Shown here piece by piece: positions 24,560 through 35,075 of a stretch of DNA of 64,000 bases. The position numbers were made by a program, and so were the translations under genes. Source of the stretch: Malachius bipustulatus (taxonomy: Eukaryota; Arthropoda; Insecta; Coleoptera; Melyridae). The notes under the pieces were generated by a model. The model was not told the origin of the DNA and ran no database searches. It worked only from the letters and a program-made list of their open reading frames with translations. Position 1 is the first letter of the stretch. Each line of letters starts with the position of its first letter. The DNA is taken from positions 3,330,437-3,394,436 of the forward strand of contig OU342636.1 in NCBI GenBank assembly GCA_910589415.1, in the 5' to 3' direction.

Positions 24560-25246
24560 TATAATGCTTTCTATAAGATATCAAAGTGATTTCAAAAGTT
24601 TTTCAAAGGCCCGTTCTTTTGCTAATTATTCTGAAACGATGATTGATCGGTTCGGCACTACTAAAAACATTCAGGTCATAAAATATTTATCCATTGACAA
24701 ATCCGTATGAATTTACTCACCTCCATCTCGAATCATTTAAGGTCGTGTATTCGAAACAAGATAGGTAGGTACATAACATACACAGCTATACTTTAAATTA
24801 TTCATATAAAGTGGTATACATTCGCCTATGTCACTTCCGGATATTTGGCAACACTTCTGGACGCCACTACGTATCTGTCATCAAACTAGGCTATAAAATT
24901 GTCTGGAAGCCAGTTCGTATTTTGCGTGAACAGCTTATATACGAAATTTTTTTTTTGAAAAATCGTTACCCCTCTTTTGATATTATTGTTATTCAGCTTC
25001 CCCTCATTCCATATATGCAAAAATTTTTGTTTATATATTATCGGTTGCTACGGAAGTCAGGTCGCCCTCTCAACATAACGGAAGTCACAGCTTAACACGT
25101 ATCAATATATATATATATATCGTGGGCAGGTGAATTTTGGAAAACCACTTTTTCGTGATCTGGGGGTCATGATCGGTGGACATTTGATGAGTTTGGGTGA
25201 TTTTCGAAAAGTGATGTCGTCCTCAATAGTGTATTTTTTTGTTAAA

Positions 25247-25918
25247 AAATACACTAATATGAACATTGAAATCGTTACTGATAGCCAGGCAGCTCTACGA
25301 GCACTGGACTCGGTGACGATACAATCAAATACAGTGAAGAGCTGTATTAACTCTCTAGCAAAGCTGGCAGAGAAAAACAACAAAATAAACCTGAGGTGGA
25401 CAAAAGGACACCAGAACAACAAAGGTAACAAAAAAGCGGATCTTCTTGCAAAAAAGGGATCCAAACTACCCTTAATTGGGCCAGAACCAACTTGCTGCAT
25501 AGCTTACAGCGAAGTCAGAAGGGAAATAAAAGACCTCCTGAAGAATAAACATAACTCCCATTGGAATGAAATAGATGGACTGAGACATTCGAAGATATTT
25601 ATCAGAGAACTATCAGAGAATAAAACTAATGAATTGAAAAAGCTGAGTAAACACCAGCTGAGATGGGCAATTGGACTTCTAACAGGACACTGCCCACTAA
25701 TGAAACACCTCTCAATAATAGGGGTGAAAAATAACCCAGATTGCAGGAGATGCGGGGAGGGGGAGGAAACCCCATACCACCTGATCTGTGAGTGCCCGGC
25801 ACTAGAGGGAACTAGACTTCTAATATTTGGGACCGAAATGGCGGAACCAAAAGAAATAGAACAAGCACCCATTGGACTCGTTCTGAAATACTTTCGGGAG
25901 ACGGGACTGATGAGCTAA
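25247..25918 (+). pseudogene. LINE polymerase, second half of RNase H and C-terminus
   Basis: Continues the LINE at 17221-18091 in frame. IEIVTDSQAAL carries the third catalytic Asp and WTKGHQNNKGNKKAD the His/Asp end of RNase H. A CRRCGEGEETPYHLICEC zinc-like motif follows, and the frame ends at 25918. The frame itself is open, and the apparent N-terminal 35 residues belong to the inserted repeat. After the stop come about 60 bp of 3' UTR and the (AAT)n tail. The split lies between the catalytic Glu and the third Asp, so RNase H cannot form from this locus. Confidence 0.9.
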
Positions 25919-26011
25919 TCATCCAAAGGGGTACAATAAGCGCAAGCTTCAGTACAAGGGCTTTGAACCTACCCTAGAAGAATAATAATAATAATAATAA
26001 CGTGTCTGCGC

Positions 26012-27890
26012 ACTAACCAGTTCTGGCCAAGCTCTCGCCTTACTATAAAATTTATACCGGACCATTATTTATTGTACTTCCTTATTTCAAGAGTTACCGA
26101 TTAGGTTAAATTAGCAAAGTTGTGCAAAATTTTGCTAATACTTTTTAAGAATTTGAAACAAAATTTAGGATAACTTCAGTCGTTGCTGAAATATCCTGAA
26201 AAAACTGAAAACTCGAGATTTATTTATTTTAAAAATATCTCTATAATATCTAGAATATCATTTTTATCATCGAAAGTAAGTTAACAATTTTTTGTAGGTT
26301 CATAAAAGTCGTTAAGAGCTGGGTGAGGCGAAAGAAGCATTTTTATATGGAGTAGAAAATACATGATTTGATACTTCCGATGAAAAATTCTTCAATCCAG
26401 TGGCAGAGATCAGGGTGTGTTGTTACATTTTTTATTAAATAATGTCTACGCCACTGACTTTAATGCAAATTAGTTATTTATGGTAGATACCTTGTTTTGT
26501 TTAGAGGAGAAAAGTCATCTTACGTTTTTGTTGTAGGACGCACTGTTTTCAAGATATTCCACAATGTAGGCACTCATGCAAGCTATTTGTAATGCGCAAT
26601 ACGGTTCAATATAACGATCACAAAAATTATTAATTTCTGGAAAAACAGAATATTTTACATCGTACAGGTTCCTACATTACTTGAAAACAGTGCGTCCTAC
26701 AACAAAAACATAGAATAACATTTCTACTTTAAACAATACGAGGTATGTACCAAAATAAACAAATTTGCATTAAAGTCAGTGGCGTGCAAATTATTTAAAT
26801 CAGTCAATTTTTATGTCAAAAATACGAATTTTTTCTTAAAACTTTAACACCCTGTATTGTCTTAACGAAGCATTTTCCGAATATAGTTCATAAAGCAAAC
26901 TCATATTATTTTTAGATTATGTATCGTTCCCTGGAGTTAACAAGAGAAAACCTAAATCACCCTGTATATTCGTTTGAAATTACAAATTGCAGGTTTATGA
27001 TTGACAGGTTGCTTAGTTTATTAAATTACATATCATTGATTGCGTTGATCATGGGGAAAAGAACGATATGTAGGATATTATGATGAGATGTTGACATCTT
27101 TGCTTCAAAGGCGACTAAATCCTAAATTTTTGTTTTCTTATGACCGTCATATTGTTCTTTTATGTCATTCGGTATTAAGTGATTCCACTTGACAACAAAT
27201 CTGTTAAAGTAAAGAAAAAATCAAAGTTTTAGTTTTCTTTTTCGAAAAAAAGGTAAATATTTTTCTTAGAATGACATCAGTATGATGTCACATTGCTTGC
27301 CTTATGGTGAATGGTTTTCGCTTATTGGATACCTTATTCGGTGGAAATATTTTCTTCTTTTCTTAAAACAAAAAAAATTAAAATTTTCATAAATAAAGTA
27401 AAATTTAAATTTATTTTATTTTTTAAATATTTAGTAAAATTGATTTTTTTATATCAAATGACATTCAAAAACAGTACGGCGATCATAAGAAAACCAAAAG
27501 TTGAGTATGAAAACTCTAGGATCTAGTCGGATTTGAAAGTTCTTAAATCAGTCAGAGCTCATGACGATTTATGAACCTAAAAAAATTAATTAATTCAATA
27601 TCGAAAAAGATATTATTTCTAAAATAAATAAATCGATTTTTTGTTTTTTTCTGCATATTTCAGCAACATATACAGCTGCCCTAATTTTTTTTTGCAAGAT
27701 TCTGGAATAAGTATTCTGTACAACTTCGACATTTAGCCAATCTGTAACTCTTAAAATAGCAAAGTTTTCAATGCAACAATAGTAGACTAATATCACCTAG
27801 TCCTAATCATTATAAATGATTAGAACAAAATACAAAGTTTTTTTTTAAGCAGAGATTTTTTGCTCTCAAAAGTTTTTTTTACAAATCAAA
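26012..27890. other. decayed palindromic repeats, no gene
   Basis: Diverged arms of the CAGTACATGG family are seen at about 26100-26310 (GCTGAAATATCCTGAAAAAACTG) and 27100-27690 (GATCTAGTCGG). Between them lies a second small palindrome at 26449-26784. Strings ending ACCCTGTAT near 26850 and 26960 are further MITE relics. No open frame here has a recognised domain. Confidence 0.5.
26449..26784. mobile_element. small palindromic MITE
   Basis: The ends GCCACTGACTTTAATGCAAA and the complement at 26765-26784 are inverted. Inside, GTAGGACGCACTGTTTTCAAG and its complement are also inverted. It is non-coding. Confidence 0.6.
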
Positions 27891-28240
27891 AATAAAGACT
27901 TTTCATTAGAAAATTGTATATTATATTGAAACAATTGCCGACGAAGTATATTATTATTTAGATTATTATAGGTTTTAGATTCCGACTTGACAGTTTTAAA
28001 GTTATTAATCGAAAGTTTCAACGTTTCGGGACTGATTAGTCCCTTGATCACATTTCATATAATTATGTATTTTATATTTTAATCTTTATCTTACTGTATA
28101 ATTTTTTTATTCGTACCAACTTAATAAATGTGATCTACGGACTAATCAGTCCCAAAACGTTGAAACTTTTGATTAATAACTTAAAACTATCAAGCCAGAA
28201 TCTGAAACCTATAATAATCTAAATAATAATAAAGATTTTT
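27890..28240. repeat. inverted Penelope-like termini with GAAACGTTGAAAC motif
   Basis: The reverse complement of 27915-28055 matches 28125-28235. Both carry GGACTAATCAGTCC forming a GGAC/GTCC stem-loop, followed by GAAACGTTGAAAC (CAAAACG in the right copy). This resembles stem II and box 2 of Penelope hammerheads, but the CTGATGA box is degenerate (GTGATCA). The Penelope assignment is inference. Confidence 0.45.
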
Positions 28241-28294
28241 CTTTCTCATAATATTCTGATAATATTCTCATAATATTATGATGTACTGGTATAC

Positions 28295-29750
28295 ACCGGT
28301 GTGAATCTAGCAGCCATTTTTCAGCAGCCAAATTTCCGAATATTACCGAGCGCGGACCTTACTTCATTCAACATGTCTTTACACTGTCTCTAAAAATTTG
28401 TCATCAAATTTATATATCTATATTAAATATCCTATATATCTATATCTATAATCTAAAATAACAAAATACAGGTATCACCGTGACAGGTATTAAACCTACC
28501 TACTGATGGGTCATTTCGGGCGTTAACTCAAAATATAACTCAATATATAAGTATGTATTTTTATAATTCACGTTCTAAGCTTGACTTCTTTAAATTATTA
28601 AGCAATATTTATCTTATATAATGTAAGACGACAAACGCAACGCAACTAAAAAATAGCTTATATAAGATCATAGCGAAATACTCTTGGCGAAATTCAATGG
28701 AGCTGCGAACCGCCCCCGAATGTTAAGAAAATTCATTTCGACAAGAACGCAACGGAAGATTGGGTTCTAACTAGGCTCAAACGATTCTGCTGTGAATTTT
28801 GCTTCGGAAAATGATGTCCAAAGTCTCTTAACGAATTTCAGAGGGGTGGAGAACCGCCCCCGAATGTTAAGAAAATTCATTTCGACCAGAACGCAACGGA
28901 AGATTGGGTTCTAACTAGGCTCAAACGATTCTGCTGTGAATTTTGCTTCGGAAAATTATGTCCAAAGTCTCTTAGCGAATTTCAGAGGGGTGGAGAACCG
29001 CCCCCGAATGTTAAGAAAATTCATTTCGACAAGAACGCAACGGAAGATTGGTTTCTAACTAGGCTCAAACGATTCTGCTGTGGATTTTACTTCGGAAAAT
29101 GATGTCCAAAGTCTCTTAGCGAATTTCAGAGGGGTGGAGAACCGCCCCCGAATGTTAAGAAAATTCATTTCGACCAGAACGCAACGGAAGATTGGGTTCT
29201 AACTAGGCTCAAACGATTCTGCTGTGGATTTTACTTCATTTTCCGAAGTAAAATCCACAGCAGAATCGTTTGAGCCTAGTTAGGCTTAGATAGAACCCAA
29301 TCTTCCGTTGCGTTCTGGTCGAAATGAATTTTCTTAACATTCGGGGGCGGTTCGCAACTCCATTGAATCTCGCCAAGAGTATTTCGCTATGATCTTATAT
29401 AAGCTATTTTTTAGTTGCGTTGCGTTTGTCGTCTTACATTATATAAGATAAATATTGCTTAATAATTTAAAGAAGTCAAGCTTAGAACGTGAATTATAAA
29501 AATACATACTTATATATTGAGTTATATTTTGAGTTAACGCCCGAAATGACCCATCAGTAGGTAGGTTTAATACCTGTATTTTGTTATTTTAGATTATAGA
29601 TATAGATATATAGGATATTTAATATAGATATATAAATTTGATGACAAATTTTTAGAGACAGTGTAAAGACATGTTGAATGAAGTAAGGTCCGCGCTCGGG
29701 AATATTCGGAAATTTGGCTGCTGAAAAATGGCTGCTAGATTCACACCGGT
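28295..29750. mobile_element. Foldback-like element, 1456 bp, 9-bp TSD
   Basis: The termini ACCGGTGTGAATCTAGCAGC are inverted at the two ends. The 9-bp direct repeat CTGGTATAC flanks it at 28286-28294 and 29751-29759. The arms are long and nearly identical. The left arm holds four tandem 144-bp units, the right arm only one. Long repeated inverted arms plus a 9-bp duplication are the features of Drosophila Foldback elements (MULE-related). No transposase is present, so it is non-autonomous. Confidence 0.85.
28707..29275 (+). repeat. four 144-bp tandem units of the Foldback-like arm
   Basis: The string GAACCGCCCCCGAATGTTAA starts at 28707, 28851, 28995 and 29139, exactly 144 bp apart. After the fourth unit the sequence turns around at about 29235-29245 into the right arm, which has a single unit with an extra few bases (TTAGGCTTAGATAGAACCC). 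Confidence 0.9.
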
Positions 29751-29781
29751 CTGGTATACACACAGTGTCCAGTTTAAATGA

Positions 29782-31400
29782 CAGTACCTACATGGGGGTC
29801 TTAACAACGGTAAGATATACCTATACGAAATCGGTTAGAGATAAAACTGCACAATTTTCTGCTCAGTAAATAAGAAACTGAAAAAATTTAGAATATTTTC
29901 ATTGGATTCTGAAAAATCCTAGAAAAACTGAAAATTAGAGATTTCTTATTTTAGCCATATCTTTTTTATTATTGAGAATGTATTACCTAATTATTTTTTG
30001 TTGGTTTACATAAGCCGTCATAAGCTACCGATTTGACATTTCAAAAATTTTCAAAGTCGACTAGATCCCAGAGTTTTCAAAGTCAACATTTTTCTTAAAG
30101 CCGCCATATTATTTTTTTATGTCGTTTGGTCAACAAAAAACGTGAAAACCTAAAATTTAACAAAACAAAACAACTTCTTTCACCGAATTACGTGAATATA
30201 GTAGGATTAACTTTAAAAAGTCAGATGTGACGTCACACTAACCGTCCGAATTAATATTTTTAATTTCACCAGAAAATGTCAAACAGTTAATTGTCAAGTT
30301 GTAAAGGAGCGTAAATTATTGAAGAAATCATTTAAACAATGAATTGAATCGCTTACGTCAGTTTGAGAGCCACTGACAACTACATAAAATTTATTCACGT
30401 AATGACATTCTATCCTCTGTGTTGTGCATTTAATTCTCATTCAAAACCAATGTTGACGTATACTTATTTATGCGGGATGGAGTGTTTAGACAAACTGGAC
30501 GGTTTCTACGAGAACCAGTATATGAAACAAAATAAATCGAACTATCAAAAGGATGTGTATTCTTAATCGATACGTATGACTTTTTAGACTTTATTGGACT
30601 ATATAAAGTCATATTACTGGTCTTAGTTGACTCAACGATGAAAATTGTATACGCAGCAGAATGTCATTTGATAATCTAAAATCAAATTATTGTTTCCGAA
30701 TTTTTTTCAAGCATGCACAGTTACTGAAATAATGAACTGAGTAGTTTATTAGAACAAGTAGAATCTCGCTGTTCTACGCTGTACGATATGGGGGCAAGTT
30801 GTGTATTTTTGTGCTGATTAGTAATCTGAAAAAAAAATCTTGGCTCTGATTATTAGTTGTCAAAATATTGGAAAAATATACGAAATTACTTTTTTTTATC
30901 TAACGACGAATCAAGCTAGCCGCCGTTTCTAATCGAAACATTAGGACACTTTTTTACAATTTTTTTTTTGTAATCACTTTTAGATGACTAAAAAACAAGT
31001 CGAGGTGCGAGAAGGATCTCGTCTTTTAAAAATGGATCTCAACTTATTTACAAAATATCATCAAAAGATTTCACCGCGTGATACGCAAACATATCAGCTC
31101 TAGTTGCTTATATCTATATTTTCAGTGGACTGAGAACTAAGTAATATGCGAGGTACCTAATATGAAAAAAATTATACAAAAAACAATATGGCGCCTATAA
31201 AAAAAATAAAAGAAGAAAATGAAAATCGTAGAATTAAGTCGACTTTGAAAAATCTTGAAATGTCATATGGATTTTTACTAATGGTCATTACTAATTTTCT
31301 GTAATAAAAAAGTTTTGTTTAAATAAAATAAGAAATCTCGAATTTCATATTTTAGCATCTGGCTTAAATTCCATTTCAGATTACAAATTGGGACAAAAAT
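29782..31400. mobile_element. long diverged member of the CAGTACATGG palindrome family
   Basis: The left arm (29782-30180) begins CAGTACCTACATGGGGGTC and carries GTCGACTAGATCCCAGAG. A matching inverse arm is recognisable at about 31170-31400 (AAGTCGACTTTGAAAAATC). The spacer of about 1 kb is AT-rich. Its small frames (30363-30566, 30430-30612) have no recognisable domain. Confidence 0.5.
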
Positions 31401-32099
31401 ACGCAAATTTCACCCTTAACCTACTTTCTTTAATTTCCTAATAAAAAAACCGAGATCGCAAACATTTTTTAAATTTTTTATAATAATTTTTTTATTTTTT
31501 TCTTATAATGAACGTTTTATCTTTTATAATGCAAAAAAGTTTCTGATGCTCGACAAAGATTTCATAAGAACTAGTAAGTATCGACACCCACAATTATTAT
31601 TAATCGATTTTTATACTTCGGTACTTATAAATTTCTCGTTCGCACACAATACGCAGTAAGAGTAAAGAAAGATTCTGGTCAATCTGAAATCCTGAAGGGC
31701 TGGCAGGGTTTATTTAATAATTTTATGTGACTTTACATCCTGTCTGCATGTAACGATCCTGTAAATCACTACTATTCACCCCAACATACGCAAACAGACC
31801 TGACAACAATGTCGGATCTCATCTTATAGATAAATTATAAACATATACATATCAAACATCGACATATACAACTTCAGATCTCGGCTTGATTAGTTTATAT
31901 CACCGGATCTCGTTTAGTCTAAGTTTTTTAAAGAAAAATTAAAATTTAAAAATTGTTTCCCCTCTCTTGAATTTTATATTGCTAATATAATTTATTAACT
32001 ATTTGTAAAAAATATACTTCAAAAAGTCTGCTCCTTCTGGTGGATCTCGGGTAGTCCTCGATTTAAAACGGATCTCAACTTGGTACAAAAACGTGTATA
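30980..32099 (-). repeat. GAGATCC-rich dispersed repeat, copy 2
   Basis: Contains many GATCTC strings (for example AAGGATCTCGTC, AATGGATCTCAACTT, GTGGATCTCGGG) that match 10456-10860 on the opposite strand. It overlaps the end of the preceding palindrome relic. No coding signal. Confidence 0.45.
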
Positions 32100-32948
32100 C
32101 AGGGTAAGTCATTGATATGGGAAAGCTCGATTGCACCTACACCATTAAAGATATCGAAATGAACCAAAAAGTGCTGTAAATGGGAGGGTAAAGTGCAGTT
32201 TGTAAAATTATTTTCAGATACACAGGATGGCCCAATATCGCTGTACGCCATACAACTTTGTTATTTTAAATAGGACACCCTCTATATTATTACATCTTTA
32301 GATTATTTGAGAAAAGTAAAAAAGAATGGTTTGTAATGTTGAAGTTTGTAATGAGCAATTTATGAGTTATAAACAAATGAAAATCGCGATTTTTCATTTT
32401 CAAAGCAGCTTATATTGAAAACGGCTCGAGATATGGGAAAACGGTTTACATGTCCCTATCTTAATTTTTAATTTGGTATCCTATCATGTAGCTGAAATTT
32501 TTATACCGGGTGATGAAAATAATCAAATTTTTTACCACTCTGTATAAAAATTTCATCCATCCAATAGGATACCGCTTGAAAAGTTAAGATAGGAACATGT
32601 AAACTGTTTTTCCATATCTCGAGCCGTTTTCAATATAAGCTGCTTTGAAAATGGAAAATCGCGATTTTCATTTGTTTATAACTCATAAATTGCTCATTAC
32701 AAACTTCAACTTTACAAACCATTCTTTTTGACTTTTCTCAAACAATATGAAAATGTAATAATATAGAGGGTGTCCTATTTAAAATAACAAAGTTGTATGG
32801 CGTACAGCGATATTGGGCCATCCTGTGTATCTGAAAATAATTTTACAAACTGCACTTTACCCTCCCATTTACAGCACTTTTTGGTTCATTTCAATATCTT
32901 TAATGGTATAGGTGCAATCGAGCTTTCCCATATCAATGACTTACCCTC
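32100..32948. mobile_element. near-perfect 849-bp palindromic MITE
   Basis: The arms of about 420 bp (CAGGGTAAGTCATTGATATG against its complement) face each other around a short centre near 32520 that itself looks like a CGGGTGATGAAAATAATC terminus. It is flanked by TA. The apparent 97-codon frame at 32797 crosses the right arm and is an artefact. Confidence 0.85.
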
Positions 32949-32964
32949 TATATATATATATATA

Positions 32965-35019
32965 CAGGGTCCTGCAACAGTGCGTCCGTCTTTCCTAGCG
33001 CCTTTCCCGTGGTGGATAAAAAAAATGTTTCCTACAAAAAATTATTGGTTTGGAAATCTTCATGCCATAAAATTGTTTTACACTATATAGGGTGTCCCAT
33101 TTTTGAGGTATTCCAACAACAAACATTTTTTTAAATGGAAAGCCCTGTATTTATTCTTTTTTTTCGATGTCATTTTTTACCATCTACATTGTTGTCCATT
33201 TACTATTTGATTATATTACAGTGTTGCCGACTTACAAATTTTTTCTCAAAATTCTTGTATAAAACAAGCTGAAGTTTAAAAAATGGTAGCGACCCCGTTT
33301 TTCAGAAGGTAAAAGTTATTCTTAGCAATAACTTCAGTGCGGTTACTAAGCAAAATTGTGATAATGAGAAATATGAACTTAGTAAAATAGGGTGTTCAGA
33401 AAAAAATTCCAAATTTTGCAAACTTCAAAGTAGTTTAACTAATTTTTTTCAAATGGAATGCCCCTATTTTTATATCACCATTCGATGGACCTTTTTCTTC
33501 TCTTCAATTTTATGGTGCATGTTGTATGTCTAAACCCCATAGTTGTTGACATGATCAATATTTTACACAAAAGTTACCATTTAATTACATTTCTATGCAC
33601 CGAAGTATGTCGCAATGAAGCAAAACAACTGTCAAAATGTAAGTATCAAAGTGTCAAAGTGACATCTAATGAAGTTAGGAATAAAAACCGATAATCCATA
33701 TTTTATGTAAAAAAGATTAATTATTTCATTCAAAAACATGCAAATGTAACAAAATTGAACATACAAATGAAAAACTATTATAATAAAAATGTTCAAAATG
33801 TCTCCCATTTTCATTCAGGCACAAATCAATTCTCTGCTGAAAAGACCTTTGCACTCTCCCTAGCATTTCAGGTGAAATGCTTGCAAAAGCTTCCACAATT
33901 CTTTGTTGCATATTGATTAGTGTCGTCGGCGGTTCGTTAAAAACAATTCCCTTCACGTATCCCCACAAGATAAAATCCATTTTTGTCAGATCCGGAGATC
34001 TAGCAGGCCATCTGATGGGTCCATTCCTACCAATCCACTGGTTGGGGAAAATACCATCAAGATATACCCTGACGTTTCGCGAAAAATGCGCTGGTGCCCC
34101 GTCTTGTTGATACACGTTGAGGCACGTTAACTAATAGTCCGGGTAAAACATTTTGCAAAAAATTCAAGCAAAAAATTCAAGTACATGGCCCCATTTGAGA
34201 GGACCATCGAAGAAATGTGGACCTAACACATACCCTCCAACAATTCCACCCCAGACATTCAAAGACCATCTATGCTGATTGTCAATGTGTCTCATAACAT
34301 GAGGATTTTCAGTTGAATAGACATGAAAATTGTGCCTGTTTACTGATCATTACAGTTGTTTTGCTTATTTGCGGCATACTTCGGTGCATAGAAATGTAAT
34401 TAAATGGTAACTTTTGTGGAAAATATTGATCATGTCAATAACTATGGGGTTTAGACATACAACATGCACCATAAAATTGAAGAGAAGAAAAAGGCCTATC
34501 GAATGGTGATATAAAAATAGGGGCATTCCATTTGAAAAAAAATAGTTAAACTACTTTGAAGTTGGCAAAGTTTGGCATTTTTTTCTGAACACCCTATTTT
34601 ACTAAGTTCATATTTCTCATTATCACAATGTTGCTTAGTAACCGCACTGAAGCTATTGCTAAGAATAACTTTTACCTTCTGAAAAACGGGGTCGCTACCA
34701 TTTTTTAAACTTCAGCTTGTTTTATACAAGAATTTGGGGAAAAAATTTGTAAGTCGGCAACACTGTAATATAATCAAATAGTAAATAGACAACAATGTAG
34801 ATGGTAAAAAATGACATCGAAAAAATAGAATAAATACAGGGCTTTCCATTTAAAAAAATGTTTGTTGTTGGAATACCTCAAAAATGGGACACCCTGTATA
34901 GTGTAAAACAATTTTATGGCATGAAGATTTCCAAACCAATAATTTTTTGTAGGAAACATTTTTTTTTATCCACCACGGGAAAGGCGCTAGGAAAGACGGA
35001 CACACTGTTGCAGGACCCT
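32965..35019 (-). mobile_element. mariner-like element with about 660-bp inverted arms
   Basis: The left end CAGGGTCCTGCAACAGTGCG is repeated inverted at the right end (35019 side). The arms 32965-33632 and 34352-35019 are highly similar. The centre holds the C-terminal two thirds of a DD41D transposase on the minus strand. The left flank is TA. The last base of the right terminus appears mutated. Confidence 0.85.
33726..34350 (-). pseudogene. Tc1/mariner DD41D transposase, C-terminal part
   Basis: Reading down from 34350, the sequence carries WSLNVWGGIVGGYVLGPHFF of the catalytic core. Two stops follow near 34180 and 34140. The open part (34115-33726) has YQQDGAPAHF (second catalytic Asp) and WPARSPDLTKMDFILWG (third Asp). 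I count 41 residues between these Asp residues, which fits the DD41D (rosa-type) group. The N-terminal helix-turn-helix and the first Asp are missing. It is a dead copy; an active protein would cut and paste the element at TA sites. Confidence 0.9.
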
Positions 35020-35075
35020 TATTATTATTATTATTATTATATTATATTATATTATAATATTATATTATATTAAAA
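35018..35075. repeat. ATT/ATAT microsatellite
   Basis: A run of ATT units grading into TATAT/ATTATA units at the right border of the mariner-like element. Confidence 0.9.

Larger units (their letters stand above)
18092..25244 (+). mobile_element. AT-tailed dispersed element, copy B (7.15 kb with inserts)
   Basis: Starts CCTTCTTGCGCATCAATCGC after an A-run and ends with CTCAATAGTGTATTTTTTTG before an A-run. The string AATAGTGTATTTTT occurs near both ends in direct orientation. The start and end are the same as in copy C (50087-51779). The body homologous to copy A lies at about 18650-19230, followed by an AT microsatellite. Material between about 19281 and 25100 is mostly secondary insertions. 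The terminal block (GTGGGCAGGTGAATTTTGG) lies at 25122 onward. No protein of its own is recognised. Poly-A target preference and lack of a clear TSD leave the class open; a Helitron/Helentron-like element is one possibility. Confidence 0.7.
17221..25997 (+). mobile_element. 5'-truncated LINE copy carrying a 7-kb insert
   Basis: The copy is bounded by the 14-bp direct repeat TAACGTGTCTGCGC at 17207-17220 and 25998-26011, a typical target-primed reverse transcription duplication. The right end carries a short 3' UTR and an (AAT)n tail. Coding sequence starts mid-RT, so the copy was truncated at insertion. Between 18092 and 25244 lies a foreign insert. The two LINE halves join in frame when it is left out. 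The net LINE is about 1.6 kb. Confidence 0.9.

Noticed and set aside
28707..29275. Regularly spaced direct repeats that could suggest a CRISPR-like array
   Set aside because: Units are 144 bp and contiguous with no unique spacers, and they are part of an inverted-arm transposon in a eukaryotic sequence.
32797..33090. 97-codon frame
   Set aside because: Bridges the end of one palindromic MITE and the start of the next.
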